Origin: Staphylococcus condimenti
GTDB taxonomy: Bacteria > Bacillota > Bacilli > Staphylococcales > Staphylococcaceae
Length of the DNA: 64,000 nucleotides
Assembly (NCBI RefSeq): GCF_001618885.1
Contig: NZ_CP015114.1
Span: 310,001-374,000, forward strand
Direction of reading: 5' to 3'
Shown: piece after piece, positions 19,198 through 28,089 of the stretch
How the letters are laid out: each line of letters begins with the position of its first letter
Numbering within the stretch: the first letter of the stretch is position 1
Program-made: the position numbers and the translations under genes
Notes under the pieces: generated by a model
What the model saw: the letters and a program-made list of their open reading frames with translations, nothing else
Told to the model about the DNA's origin: nothing
Database searches by the model: none

Positions 19198-20068
19198 TTT
19201 AATTATAAAACAAATAAACGAATTACTTTTAAAATCCATACCTTGCTCGCCACTCGATACAAATCTCGAAGAAAGTATGCGTTATTCTCTTGAAGCAGGA
19301 GGAAAACGTATACGCCCTTTATTATTACTTGAAACACTTAAAATGTTATCTGACAGCTCTGATTACAGTAAGGGATTACAAACAGCTATAGCGTTAGAAA
19401 TGGTTCACACTTATTCCTTAATACACGATGATCTTCCTGCAATGGATAATGATGATTATCGAAGAGGTAAACCGACAAACCATAAAATATATGGAGAATG
19501 GAAAGCTTTGCTTGCTGGTGATGCTTTACTTACTAAAGCTTTTCATCTGATTAGTACCGATGCTTTATTGGATGCTGAGACACGAATTAAATTAGTTGGA
19601 TCTTTATCCAATGCGAGTGGTCATTTAGGTATGATTGGCGGTCAAACTCTAGATATGGAAAGTGAAAACAAAAAGATTTCACTAGAAACACTCCAACAAA
19701 TTCATAAAGAGAAAACTGGAGCATTATTAACTTTTGCAATTATGGCGGCTGTAACAATAGTAAAGCCAACTAATGAGATTTCTAATATTCTTTATAATTA
19801 TAGCGAACATCTAGGTTTGATATTCCAAATTAAAGATGATTTGCTTGATGTTTATGGGGACGAAAAGAAATTAGGAAAACCAGTAGGTAGCGACGAAAAA
19901 AATCATAAAAATACTTACGTAACCTTATTAGGCCAAGATGAAACTGAAATTAAACTTGAATATCATGTTAACCAAGCGGAAAATTCTTTAGCTCAACTGA
20001 AAAATTCAGGTTACGATACAGCACAACTCGAAGAGCTTACTAAATTATTCTATAATCGAGACCATTAA
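19190..20068 (+). CDS. ispA: Farnesyl diphosphate synthase (polyprenyl synthetase)
   Basis: Condenses dimethylallyl and isopentenyl diphosphates to farnesyl diphosphate, needed for undecaprenyl and menaquinone side chains. About 292 residues. The first aspartate-rich motif is DDLPAMDND and the second is [11 protein letters not shown], and GGKRIRP for substrate binding is near the start. ATG 19190 is chosen (an upstream in-frame codon at 19166 lies deep inside xseB); the Shine-Dalgarno is weak and coupling to xseB is likely. Confidence 0.95.
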   Translation: MNNLIIKQINELLLKSIPCSPLDTNLEESMRYSLEAGGKRIRPLLLLETLKMLSDSSDYSKGLQTAIALEMVHTYSLIHDDLPAMDNDDYRRGKPTNHKIYGEWKALLAGDALLTKAFHLISTDALLDAETRIKLVGSLSNASGHLGMIGGQTLDMESENKKISLETLQQIHKEKTGALLTFAIMAAVTIVKPTNEISNILYNYSEHLGLIFQIKDDLLDVYGDEKKLGKPVGSDEKNHKNTYVTLLGQDETEIKLEYHVNQAENSLAQLKNSGYDTAQLEELTKLFYNRDH

Positions 20069-20074
20069 ATTAAT

Positions 20075-20177
20075 AAATAAGCTGAGACTATTAAAATCAT
20101 GTTTTTCAAAGTAAATTTTTATTTAGATCATAATTTACTTTGAAAAGCTACTATCAAAAAATGGTTTCAGCTTATTT
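20075..20177. repeat. Long nested inverted repeat between ispA and argR
   Basis: Outer arms AAATAAGCTGA (20075-20085) and TCAGCTTATTT (20167-20177) are perfectly complementary, and the pairing continues inward to about 18 base pairs with some G-U. A second perfect 15-bp pair, TTTTCAAAGTAAATT (20103-20117) and AATTTACTTTGAAAA (20132-20146), sits inside. The whole 103-base unit would fold into one long hairpin. Lack of a clean T-run after the outer arm makes it an atypical terminator; a small repeat element or RNA is possible. Confidence 0.75.
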
Positions 20178-20254
20178 GTAATTATGAAGTTTGTTAATAA
20201 AGATACAATCATATACAAAAATCAGTTTACGTAAATGGGACTTAAACTAGCTAT

Positions 20255-20296
20255 TCTTATAAATATTATGATAATATAAATGTATAAATATTCGTA
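20255..20296 (+). promoter_or_regulatory. Tandem ARG-box-like sites before argR
   Basis: TATAAATATT occurs at 20258-20267 and again at 20283-20292, 25 bases apart. The second copy lies in TGTATAAATATTCG (20281-20294), which fits the ArgR operator pattern TGnATwwwwATnCA at all but the last position. They are directly upstream of argR and may mediate autoregulation. The call is by pattern. Confidence 0.55.
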
Positions 20297-20313
20297 ATTT
20301 GAGGTGTTAATTA

Positions 20314-20766
20314 GTGGCTAAAAAATCGGTTAGACATATAAAAATCAGAGAAATTATTTCCACTGAACAAGTTGAAACACAAGATGAATTGGTTAGACGT
20401 TTAAATCAATTCGATTTAAACGTAACACAAGCAACAGTTTCCAGAGATATTAAGGAATTACAACTTATTAAAGTACCTGCACCTACAGGACAGTATATTT
20501 ATAGTTTACCTAACGATCGCAAATATCATCCGCTTGAAAAATTAGGAAGATATTTAATGGACTCTTTCGTCAATATAGAAGGAACAGGAAACTTACTTGT
20601 ATTAAAAACATTACCGGGCAATGCTCAGTCCATCGGTGCAATTCTTGACCAAATAGATTGGGAAGAAGTCTTAGGCACAATATGCGGTGATGATACCTGT
20701 CTGTTAATTTGTCATGATGAAGAATCTGCAAATGCCATAAAAACTCGGATTTTTAATTTGTTATAA
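20314..20766 (+). CDS. argR: Arginine repressor ArgR/AhrC
   Basis: Hexameric arginine-sensing regulator of arginine synthesis and breakdown. About 150 residues: N-terminal winged helix with [18 protein letters not shown], then the C-terminal oligomerisation and arginine-binding domain containing [16 protein letters not shown] 20314 follows GAGGTG with 7-base spacing. It is paired with recN as in Bacillus. Two ARG-box-like sequences precede it. Confidence 0.95.
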   Translation: MAKKSVRHIKIREIISTEQVETQDELVRRLNQFDLNVTQATVSRDIKELQLIKVPAPTGQYIYSLPNDRKYHPLEKLGRYLMDSFVNIEGTGNLLVLKTLPGNAQSIGAILDQIDWEEVLGTICGDDTCLLICHDEESANAIKTRIFNLL

Positions 20767-20780
20767 GGAAGCGATATACC

Positions 20781-22460
20781 ATGTTACAAACATTAACAAT
20801 TAAACAATTTGCCATTATTGATGAATTAGAAATTAATTTTTCAGATGGTTTGACAGTTTTAAGCGGAGAAACAGGTGCAGGTAAATCTATTATTATCGAT
20901 GCTATCGGTCAACTAATTGGAATGCGTGCTTCCTCGGATTTTGTTCGTCATGGTAAAAAAAAATCAACAATAGAAGGAATTTTTGATATCGATGATAATA
21001 TATCAGTAATTGAAACTTTAAAAGAATTAGATATTGATATAGATGAAGATTTTCTTTTAGTAAAGAGAGAAATATTCAGTTCAGGAAAAAGCATTTGTAA
21101 AGTCAATAATCAAAACGTAACTTTACATGATTTAAGATTAATAATGCAAGAACTATTAGATATCCATGGCCAGCATGAAACTCAATCATTGTTAAAACAA
21201 AAATATCATTTGCAACTATTAGATTCATATGCTGACGGAAAATATGATCAATACCTTAAGCAATATCAAGATACCTATCAAACTTATAAAACAAAGAAAA
21301 ACGAATTGAATGAATTAGAATCTGCCGATCAAGCTTTATTACAACGTTTGGATTTAATGAAATTCCAAGCGGAAGAATTATCAGAAGCTAATTTAAAAGA
21401 AGATGAAATCGAGCAACTTGAGGTTGATATAAAACGCATTCAAAATTCTGAAAATTTAAGTGTTGCCTTAAATGCCGCACATTCTACATTAACAGATGAA
21501 CAAGCTATTCCAGATAGACTTTATGAATTAAGTCAACAATTGGATACAATAAATGAAATTATCCCAAATGACTTCAAAGAATTAAAAGAACAAGTTGATC
21601 AATTTTATTACACTTTAGAAGATGCGAAACATCAGTTATACGATGAAATCTCAAATACTGAGTTTGATGAACAGTATTTAAACGAATTAGAATCAAGAAT
21701 GAATCTCTTAAATAACTTAAAAAGAAAATACGGTAAAGACATTAAAGATTTAATTCAATACCAAGATAAATTAATTAGTGAGATTGATAAAATTGAAAAT
21801 TATGAGCAGAGTACTGCAAATTTAAAAGAAGAGATTAATAAGTTAAAAGCAAAATTATTAAATGACGGTCAATTACTTTCTAAAGAACGACGTATAGTTG
21901 CTAGGGAGCTTAGAGATCATATCGTTGAAGAGATACAAAATTTACAAATGAAGGATGCAAATTTAGAAATTTCATTCAAAGCGCTTGATGAACCTAATTC
22001 AGAGGGTATTGAAAAGGTAGAGATACTTATCAGTCCTAATAAAGGAGAGCCTTTAAAAAGTTTAGGTAAAATTGCTTCTGGCGGTGAGCTATCAAGGATT
22101 ATGTTAGCTTTAAAAAGTATTTTTGTTAAATCGAGAGGGCAAACAGCAATATTATTCGATGAAGTTGATTCAGGCGTTTCAGGAATAGCAGCACAGAAGA
22201 TGGCTGAAAAAATGAGAGATATTTCCCAATTTATACAAGTAATTTGTATATCGCATTTACCACAAGTAGCTTCAATGAGTAATCACCATTTATTAATTAG
22301 TAAAGCATCTTCAGATGAGAGAACAACGACAAATGTTAAAGAACTAACAGGCGACGCTAGAATTGATGAAGTAGCACGTATGATATCAGGAGCTAATGTT
22401 ACTAAAATCACAAGAGAAAATGCAAAAGAAATGATAGAACAAAATCATTCTGCAATATAA
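20781..22460 (+). CDS. recN: DNA repair protein RecN
   Basis: SMC-like ATPase that gathers at double-strand breaks early in recombination repair. The 559-residue protein has Walker A GETGAGKS (residues 29-36), a long coiled-coil middle, the ABC signature IASGGELSRIMLALK, and Walker B ILFDEVDSGVSG. Full length. A good ribosome-binding site (AAGGAAG) precedes it 15 bases after argR, giving a conserved argR-recN pair. Confidence 0.96.
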   Translation: MLQTLTIKQFAIIDELEINFSDGLTVLSGETGAGKSIIIDAIGQLIGMRASSDFVRHGKKKSTIEGIFDIDDNISVIETLKELDIDIDEDFLLVKREIFSSGKSICKVNNQNVTLHDLRLIMQELLDIHGQHETQSLLKQKYHLQLLDSYADGKYDQYLKQYQDTYQTYKTKKNELNELESADQALLQRLDLMKFQAEELSEANLKEDEIEQLEVDIKRIQNSENLSVALNAAHSTLTDEQAIPDRLYELSQQLDTINEIIPNDFKELKEQVDQFYYTLEDAKHQLYDEISNTEFDEQYLNELESRMNLLNNLKRKYGKDIKDLIQYQDKLISEIDKIENYEQSTANLKEEINKLKAKLLNDGQLLSKERRIVARELRDHIVEEIQNLQMKDANLEISFKALDEPNSEGIEKVEILISPNKGEPLKSLGKIASGGELSRIMLALKSIFVKSRGQTAILFDEVDSGVSGIAAQKMAEKMRDISQFIQVICISHLPQVASMSNHHLLISKASSDERTTTNVKELTGDARIDEVARMISGANVTKITRENAKEMIEQNHSAI

Positions 22461-22486
22461 ATATTAGTTTGAGAGGAGTTTGAAAA

Positions 22487-23377
22487 ATGCAATTCCAAAC
22501 TTTAGTATCAGATTCTAAATCATTATCAGGAAATATTGGTGTATTGTTTGCTGATGATGAATTAATCATTTCAGCTGTGATTGAAATTCTCAAACAAACA
22601 AATACTCATGTGACTTTGTATGGAATAAAAGATCCGACTGAATTAATACGTTCATTTAATATAGACGGCGATTTTTTAAATCGCATTCATTTAAGAACTT
22701 ATAAAGAAAAGGAAATGGTATATCACAAGTGTGCTGCTGATTTAAAAGATTCGACTATAAATGTATTAATGAAAGGTAATGTTTCCTCTGCAGAAATATT
22801 GTCTTTCATTTTACAACATAAATCATTTATTGATGAAAATAATTTTCTAAATCATATTGCTTGTTTTGAAATTCCGTCTTACCATAAAATGTTGATGATA
22901 AGTGATGTAGCACTTAATATTTCACCTAGTATTGATGACCGCATAAAAATGATTAATAATATAGAACGTTTTTCAAAAAATATTGGCTACAGTCACCTAA
23001 ATATTGGTTTGTTATCATCAGTAGAAAAACCCACTAGTAAAATACCTTCTTCCATAGATGCCGTTGAAATTTCCATGCATTTTTCTAATGATACATTTGT
23101 TAATGTTGAAGGTCCATTTGCTTTTGACAATGCGATTGATAAAGAAAGTGCAATCGAAAAAGGTATAGAATCAGAAATAGCAGGTGATCTTGACGCATTG
23201 ATAGTTCCATATTTAGATGTTGGAAATACCTTATATAAATCACTAACTTATTTTGCGCATGCAAAAGTTGCAAGTTTAATTTTGGGAACTACTTTTCCAG
23301 TTATTTTAACATCACGCGCTGATACAAAAGAAAATAAAGTTAATTCAGCTATTCTCGCGTTAAGAACGCTATTATAA
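22487..23377 (+). CDS. ptb: Phosphate butyryltransferase (phosphate acyltransferase family)
   Basis: Swaps CoA for phosphate on short or branched acyl-CoA. The 296-residue protein shows the phosphate acetyl/butyryltransferase pattern in its C-terminal half (VEGPFAFDNAID, DALIVPYLDVGNTLYK). GAGAGGAG precedes the ATG. It lies next to buk, but a terminator and about 200 bases separate the two. With Buk it can turn branched acyl-CoA into the acid with ATP gain, or activate acids for fatty acid synthesis. Confidence 0.88.
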   Translation: MQFQTLVSDSKSLSGNIGVLFADDELIISAVIEILKQTNTHVTLYGIKDPTELIRSFNIDGDFLNRIHLRTYKEKEMVYHKCAADLKDSTINVLMKGNVSSAEILSFILQHKSFIDENNFLNHIACFEIPSYHKMLMISDVALNISPSIDDRIKMINNIERFSKNIGYSHLNIGLLSSVEKPTSKIPSSIDAVEISMHFSNDTFVNVEGPFAFDNAIDKESAIEKGIESEIAGDLDALIVPYLDVGNTLYKSLTYFAHAKVASLILGTTFPVILTSRADTKENKVNSAILALRTLL

Positions 23378-23391
23378 CTTAATACTTTTAT

Positions 23392-23427
23392 AAGTTCTCC
23401 TTCGCTTTAGAAGAAGAACTTTTTTTA
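23392..23427 (+). terminator. Terminator between ptb and buk
   Basis: AAGTTCTCCTTC (23392-23403) pairs with GAAGAAGAACTT (23410-23421) with one mismatch, followed by a run of T to 23427. It separates ptb from the buk-bkd operon. Confidence 0.85.
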
Positions 23428-23583
23428 TTGGAAAATAACTATTTGATGGTAACAAGTTATAATAATATATCATGATTACTTTAAAAAATCACATTACATA
23501 AGGTAGAATATAAAGGGTTAGTTTAATAAGCACTATTGAGATTTTAAAATCATCGTAGAATTTAAACTGAAGCAGGTGAAAAC

Positions 23584-24642
23584 ATGTCGCAAATTTTAAT
23601 AATTAACTTAGGAAGCACTTCGTCAAAGGTAGCAGTTTTTAATAATAAGGTCTGTGTTGCAGAGGAATTATTGCAACATGATATAAGTATTACTCAACTT
23701 TCATTATTAGAACAAGAAACCTATCGGGTAAAATCAATAGAATCATTTTTATATGAAAATAATATTTCTTTAAACACTATAAATGCAATAGCGTGTCGTG
23801 GAGGATTATTAAAACCTATAGTTGGTGGAACATATTTTATCAACCAAACGATGTATAATGATTTACGTACTTTTAAATATATAGTACACGCTTCAAACTT
23901 AAGCGGCGTAATCGGATTCAAGTTATCCCAAAAATTAAATATCCCTTCTTATGTGGTTGATCCGGTAGTAGTAGATGAATTAATGGATATTGCTCGTATA
24001 ACTGGCGTGAAAGACATTCAAAGAAAGAGTATATTTCATGCGCTGAATCAAAAAGCTGTTGCTAGAGAATATGCACAGTCGATAAAAAAGTCATACGACC
24101 AAGTAAATGTTATAGTTGCTCATATGGGTGGCGGTATAACCATAGGTGCTCATAAACAAGGTAAAGTTATCGATGTTAATGATGGATTATTAGGAGAAGG
24201 ACCACTTAGTCCTGAACGCGCAGGTAATCTCCCTAATGACGCATTATATCATTGGGCATATCAGCAAAATTTAACACCGAAAGAACTAAATAATATATTA
24301 AGTAAAGAATCAGGACTTATTGCTTTATGTGGAAGTAATAACATAAAGCAACTAATTCAAGAATATGAAAAAAACCAAGAAATTCATTTAGCAATTGATG
24401 CAATGATTTATCAAATAGCAAAGCAAATAGGTGAGCGCGCAGTTAGCTTAAAAGGGTCCATTGACCAAATTATATTAACTGGCGGAATAGCTAAGAGCGA
24501 GTTAATCACTAAAAAATTAAGTGATTATGTTAATTGGATTGCCCCTATGACAGTATATCCGGGCGAAAAAGAGATGGAGTCACTTGCAATCAGAGTAGAT
24601 GATGTTATTAATAAAAAAGAACAAGTAAAAAATTATAGTTAG
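23584..24642 (+). CDS. buk: Butyrate kinase
   Basis: Acetate/sugar kinase superfamily enzyme that makes acyl phosphate from butyrate or branched short-chain acids. About 352 residues. The N-terminal phosphate motif LIINLGSTSSKVAVF, the internal VAHMGGGITIGAH and LTGGIAKSE are present. AGCAGGTGA precedes the ATG. It is first of the buk-lpdA-bkd run (10 bases to lpdA). The pair ptb-buk next to bkd matches the Listeria and Bacillus arrangement. Confidence 0.93.
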   Translation: MSQILIINLGSTSSKVAVFNNKVCVAEELLQHDISITQLSLLEQETYRVKSIESFLYENNISLNTINAIACRGGLLKPIVGGTYFINQTMYNDLRTFKYIVHASNLSGVIGFKLSQKLNIPSYVVDPVVVDELMDIARITGVKDIQRKSIFHALNQKAVAREYAQSIKKSYDQVNVIVAHMGGGITIGAHKQGKVIDVNDGLLGEGPLSPERAGNLPNDALYHWAYQQNLTPKELNNILSKESGLIALCGSNNIKQLIQEYEKNQEIHLAIDAMIYQIAKQIGERAVSLKGSIDQIILTGGIAKSELITKKLSDYVNWIAPMTVYPGEKEMESLAIRVDDVINKKEQVKNYS

Positions 24643-24652
24643 GGGTTCGATT

Positions 24653-26077
24653 ATGGCAGAAGAACAATATGACTTAGTGATATTGGGAGGCGGAACTGCA
24701 GGTTATGTAGCAGGTATCCGTGCATCTCAATTAGGAAAAAAAGTCGCTATAGTAGAAAATCAGTTATTAGGTGGAACTTGTTTACATAAAGGCTGCATTC
24801 CTACAAAGTCTTTATTAAAATCAGCAGAAGTATTACATACTGTAAAAACATCATCGTTATACGGTATTGATACAGATGAATATTCAATTAATTACAGTAA
24901 AATATTAGATAGAAAAGATGAAATTGTAAAACAAATGTATACAGGCATCGAACATCTAATGAAGCATAATCATATTGATATTTATAACGGTAATGGAAGA
25001 ATCTTAGGATCTTCAATTTTTTCTCCTCGACCAGGTACTATTTCCGTTGAATATGAAAATGGAGAGTCTGAATTAATTCCAAATGACTACGTGTTAATTG
25101 CAACAGGTTCACAACCTGCAGAACTCCCGTTTTTAAAATTCAATCATAAGACAATCGTTTCAAGTACTGATCTGCTTAAATCAAAAGAACTGCCAAATTC
25201 TATAGTAATTGTTGGTGGTGGTGTGATAGGAATAGAATTTGCTTCATTACTCAACGATTTCGGAACAGATGTCACCGTAATTGAAGCTGGCGAAAGTATT
25301 TTACCGAATGAAAACAAAAGCATTGTTAGTAATTTAAAGGACCATTTCGCAAAAAGAGGTATTAAAATTCACGAAAATGTATTACTTTCTGAAGACAATA
25401 TCAAAATAAATAATGAATCTATAGAAATTAATAATAACGAGCTTAATGTGACAGCTGATAAATTGCTTTTAGCAGTTGGCAGAAAACCTAACACTTCAGA
25501 TATAGGGCTTAATAATACAAAAATCAAATTAGATTCTAAAGGATTTATTGAAGTAAATGAAAACCAGCAAACTGCTGAACAGCATATTTTTGCTGCAGGG
25601 GATTGTATTGGAAAACTTCAGCTTGCACATGCTGGATCAAAAGAAGGAACAGCAGCAGTAGAGTTTATGTTCGAGGATAAGGCTATCCCAGTCGATTACA
25701 ATACTATCCCAAGATGTATTTATTCTTATCCTGAGATTGCTTCTATCGGCATGACTCTTGATGAAGCAAAAAAAGCCGATATCAAAAAAGCAAGAGTTTT
25801 TAAAATACCTTTTAAAGCTATTGGTAAAGCAGTAATTGAGGATGCAGATCAACAAGATGGATTTTGTGAAATTGTTGTAGATCAATCTACTGATTCTGTA
25901 TTGGGATTAAGTATGATAGGTCCTCATGTTACGGAGTTAATAAATGAAATTGCATTATTGCAATTTATGAACGGATCAACACTTGAGTTAGGATTAACAA
26001 CACATGCACATCCTTCATTATCTGAAGTGTTAATGGAAGCTGGGCTTAAAGCATCAAAACGATCAGTTCATGCTTAA
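24653..26077 (+). CDS. lpdA: Dihydrolipoyl dehydrogenase of the branched-chain complex (E3)
   Basis: FAD enzyme that reoxidises the lipoyl arm and passes electrons to NAD. The 474-residue protein has FAD motif LGGGTAGYVAG, redox-active cysteines in GGTCLHKGCIP (Cys43, Cys48), NAD motif VGGGVIGIEF and the C-terminal His-Glu pair in HAHPSLSEVL. It belongs to the bkd operon, so it probably serves that complex specifically; a separate copy for pyruvate dehydrogenase is expected elsewhere. Confidence 0.95.
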   Translation: MAEEQYDLVILGGGTAGYVAGIRASQLGKKVAIVENQLLGGTCLHKGCIPTKSLLKSAEVLHTVKTSSLYGIDTDEYSINYSKILDRKDEIVKQMYTGIEHLMKHNHIDIYNGNGRILGSSIFSPRPGTISVEYENGESELIPNDYVLIATGSQPAELPFLKFNHKTIVSSTDLLKSKELPNSIVIVGGGVIGIEFASLLNDFGTDVTVIEAGESILPNENKSIVSNLKDHFAKRGIKIHENVLLSEDNIKINNESIEINNNELNVTADKLLLAVGRKPNTSDIGLNNTKIKLDSKGFIEVNENQQTAEQHIFAAGDCIGKLQLAHAGSKEGTAAVEFMFEDKAIPVDYNTIPRCIYSYPEIASIGMTLDEAKKADIKKARVFKIPFKAIGKAVIEDADQQDGFCEIVVDQSTDSVLGLSMIGPHVTELINEIALLQFMNGSTLELGLTTHAHPSLSEVLMEAGLKASKRSVHA

Positions 26078-26095
26078 ATTAAGGAGGAAATTATT

Positions 26096-27088
26096 ATGAT
26101 GGATTATAAATCTGTCGGGTTAACTGAAGAAGATTTAAAATCAATGTACAAATGGATGGATTTAGGCCGTAAGTTAGATGAAAGAATGTGGCTATTAAAT
26201 AGAGCTGGTAAAATCCCTTTTGTCATAAGTTGTCAGGGTCAAGAAGCAGCTCAAATCGGCATGGCTTTTGCAATGGAAAAAGGGGATGTCTCAGCGCCGT
26301 ATTACCGGGACTTAGCATTAATTACTTATCTAGGTATTACGCCAACTGAAACAATGATGTCTGCATTTGGTAAACGTGATGATATCAACTCGGCAGGCAA
26401 ACAAATGCCTTCTCATTATAGTAAAAAAGAAGTAAATATTCTTTCACAAAGTTCACCGGTTGGTACACAAGTACTGCAAGGTGTAGGAGCAGCTCTTGCT
26501 TTGAAAATGGATAAAAAGCCTAATATTGCCATGGCTACTTTAGGGGAAGGTACTTCTAATCAAGGCGATTTTCATGAAGGATTGAACTTTGCAGGTGTTC
26601 AAAAGCTACCGTTTATTTGCGTTATAGAAAATAATGAATATGCTATTTCTGTTCCAACAAATCTACAATATGCAGCTGAAAAGTTGTCAGACCGAGCACT
26701 TGGCTATGGTATTCATGGAGAAAGAGTCGACGGAAATGATCCGATTGCTATGTACAAAGCAATGCATGATGCTCGAGAAAGAGCAATTAACGGAGACGGT
26801 TCGACATTATTAGAAGCCATGTGCACACGTATGACTGCACATTCTTCTGATGATGATGACAAATATCGTAGTGCAGAAATTCGTGAAGGATTAAAATCAC
26901 AAGATTGTAATGTGAAATTTAAAACACATCTATTAGAACTTGGAATTATTGATGAGAGTTGGTTAGCTGAAATCGAGAAAGATAATAAAAATATTGTTCA
27001 AAAGGCAACAAAAGAAGCTGAAGCTTCTCCTTATCCAGATCCAAGCGAAACATATACATTTGTCTATGAAAAAGGGGGAGTTCAATAA
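26096..27088 (+). CDS. bkdAA: Branched-chain 2-oxoacid dehydrogenase E1 alpha
   Basis: TPP-dependent decarboxylase subunit acting on the oxoacids of Leu, Ile and Val. About 330 residues. The TPP motif reads LGEGTSNQGDFHEGLNFA with ENNEYAISVP close by, and the phosphorylation-loop-like segment THSS appears as TAHSSDDDD. A strong AAGGAGG is present. It overlaps the beta subunit (TAATG). The products feed iso- and anteiso-branched fatty acids, which dominate staphylococcal membranes. Confidence 0.95.
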   Translation: MMDYKSVGLTEEDLKSMYKWMDLGRKLDERMWLLNRAGKIPFVISCQGQEAAQIGMAFAMEKGDVSAPYYRDLALITYLGITPTETMMSAFGKRDDINSAGKQMPSHYSKKEVNILSQSSPVGTQVLQGVGAALALKMDKKPNIAMATLGEGTSNQGDFHEGLNFAGVQKLPFICVIENNEYAISVPTNLQYAAEKLSDRALGYGIHGERVDGNDPIAMYKAMHDARERAINGDGSTLLEAMCTRMTAHSSDDDDKYRSAEIREGLKSQDCNVKFKTHLLELGIIDESWLAEIEKDNKNIVQKATKEAEASPYPDPSETYTFVYEKGGVQ

Positions 27089-28071
27089 TGGCTAAATTAA
27101 CTTATTTATCCGCTATTCAACAAGCTATTTTCCAAGCAATGGAAAAAGATCCTAATGTTTTTGTTTTAGGTGAAGATGTCGGTAAAAAAGGCGGCGTATT
27201 CGGTGTAACTTTGGGTTTACAAGAAAAATTTGGGATTGAACGTGTTATAGATACCCCTTTAGCTGAATCAAACATTGTTGGTACCGCAATTGGTGCTTCA
27301 ATGCTTGGTAAGCGACCAATTGCAGAAATTCAATTTGCTGAATATATTTTGCCAGCAACTAATCAAATTATGAGTGAAGCTGCAAAAACGCGATACCGTT
27401 CTAACAACGATTGGAATGTACCGTTAACTATCCGCGCTCCATTTGGTGGTGGAATTCATGGTGGTCTATATCACTCACAAAGTATCGAAAGTGTCTTTGC
27501 ATCAACTCCTGGACTAACAATTGTAATACCTTCAAATCCTTACGATGCAAAAGGTTTATTATTAGCCTCAGTAGAATCAAATGATCCAGTACTTTATTTT
27601 GAACATAAAAAAGCTTATCGTTTATTAAAAGAAGAAGTACCAGAAGAATACTATACAGTTCCATTAGGTAAAGCGGATGTTAAACGTGAAGGCAAAGATT
27701 TAACAGTATTTACATATGGTTTATGTGTAAACTATTGTTTGCAAGTAGCAGATGTGTTAGATGAAGAAGGTATTGACGCAGAAATTGTTGATTTGCGCAC
27801 AGTTTATCCACTTGATAAAGAGACAATCATAGAACGTGCTAAAAAAACTGGAAAAATCCTACTAGTGACAGAAGATAACTTAGAAGGTAGTATTATGTCT
27901 GAAGTATCAGCTATAATAGCTGAAAATTGTTTATTTGATTTAGATGCACCTATCATGCGACTTGCTGGTCCAGATGTTCCAGCAATGCCTTTTTCTCCTG
28001 TTTTAGAAGATGAATTTATGATGAATCCAGATAAAATCAAAGAAAAAATGCTTGAATTAGCGCGCTTTTAA
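27088..28071 (+). CDS. bkdAB: Branched-chain 2-oxoacid dehydrogenase E1 beta
   Basis: Partner of the E1 alpha subunit. The 327-residue protein begins MAKLTYLSAIQQAIFQAM and holds GEDVGKKGGVFGVT, EIQFAEYILPATNQI and a C-terminal transketolase domain with DLRTVYPLDKETI and VTEDNLEGS. Full length for the family. It starts at the last base of the alpha subunit stop and is followed by the E2 gene after 18 bases. Confidence 0.95.
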   Translation: MAKLTYLSAIQQAIFQAMEKDPNVFVLGEDVGKKGGVFGVTLGLQEKFGIERVIDTPLAESNIVGTAIGASMLGKRPIAEIQFAEYILPATNQIMSEAAKTRYRSNNDWNVPLTIRAPFGGGIHGGLYHSQSIESVFASTPGLTIVIPSNPYDAKGLLLASVESNDPVLYFEHKKAYRLLKEEVPEEYYTVPLGKADVKREGKDLTVFTYGLCVNYCLQVADVLDEEGIDAEIVDLRTVYPLDKETIIERAKKTGKILLVTEDNLEGSIMSEVSAIIAENCLFDLDAPIMRLAGPDVPAMPFSPVLEDEFMMNPDKIKEKMLELARF

Positions 28072-28089
28072 TCGCTAGGAGGACTACAA

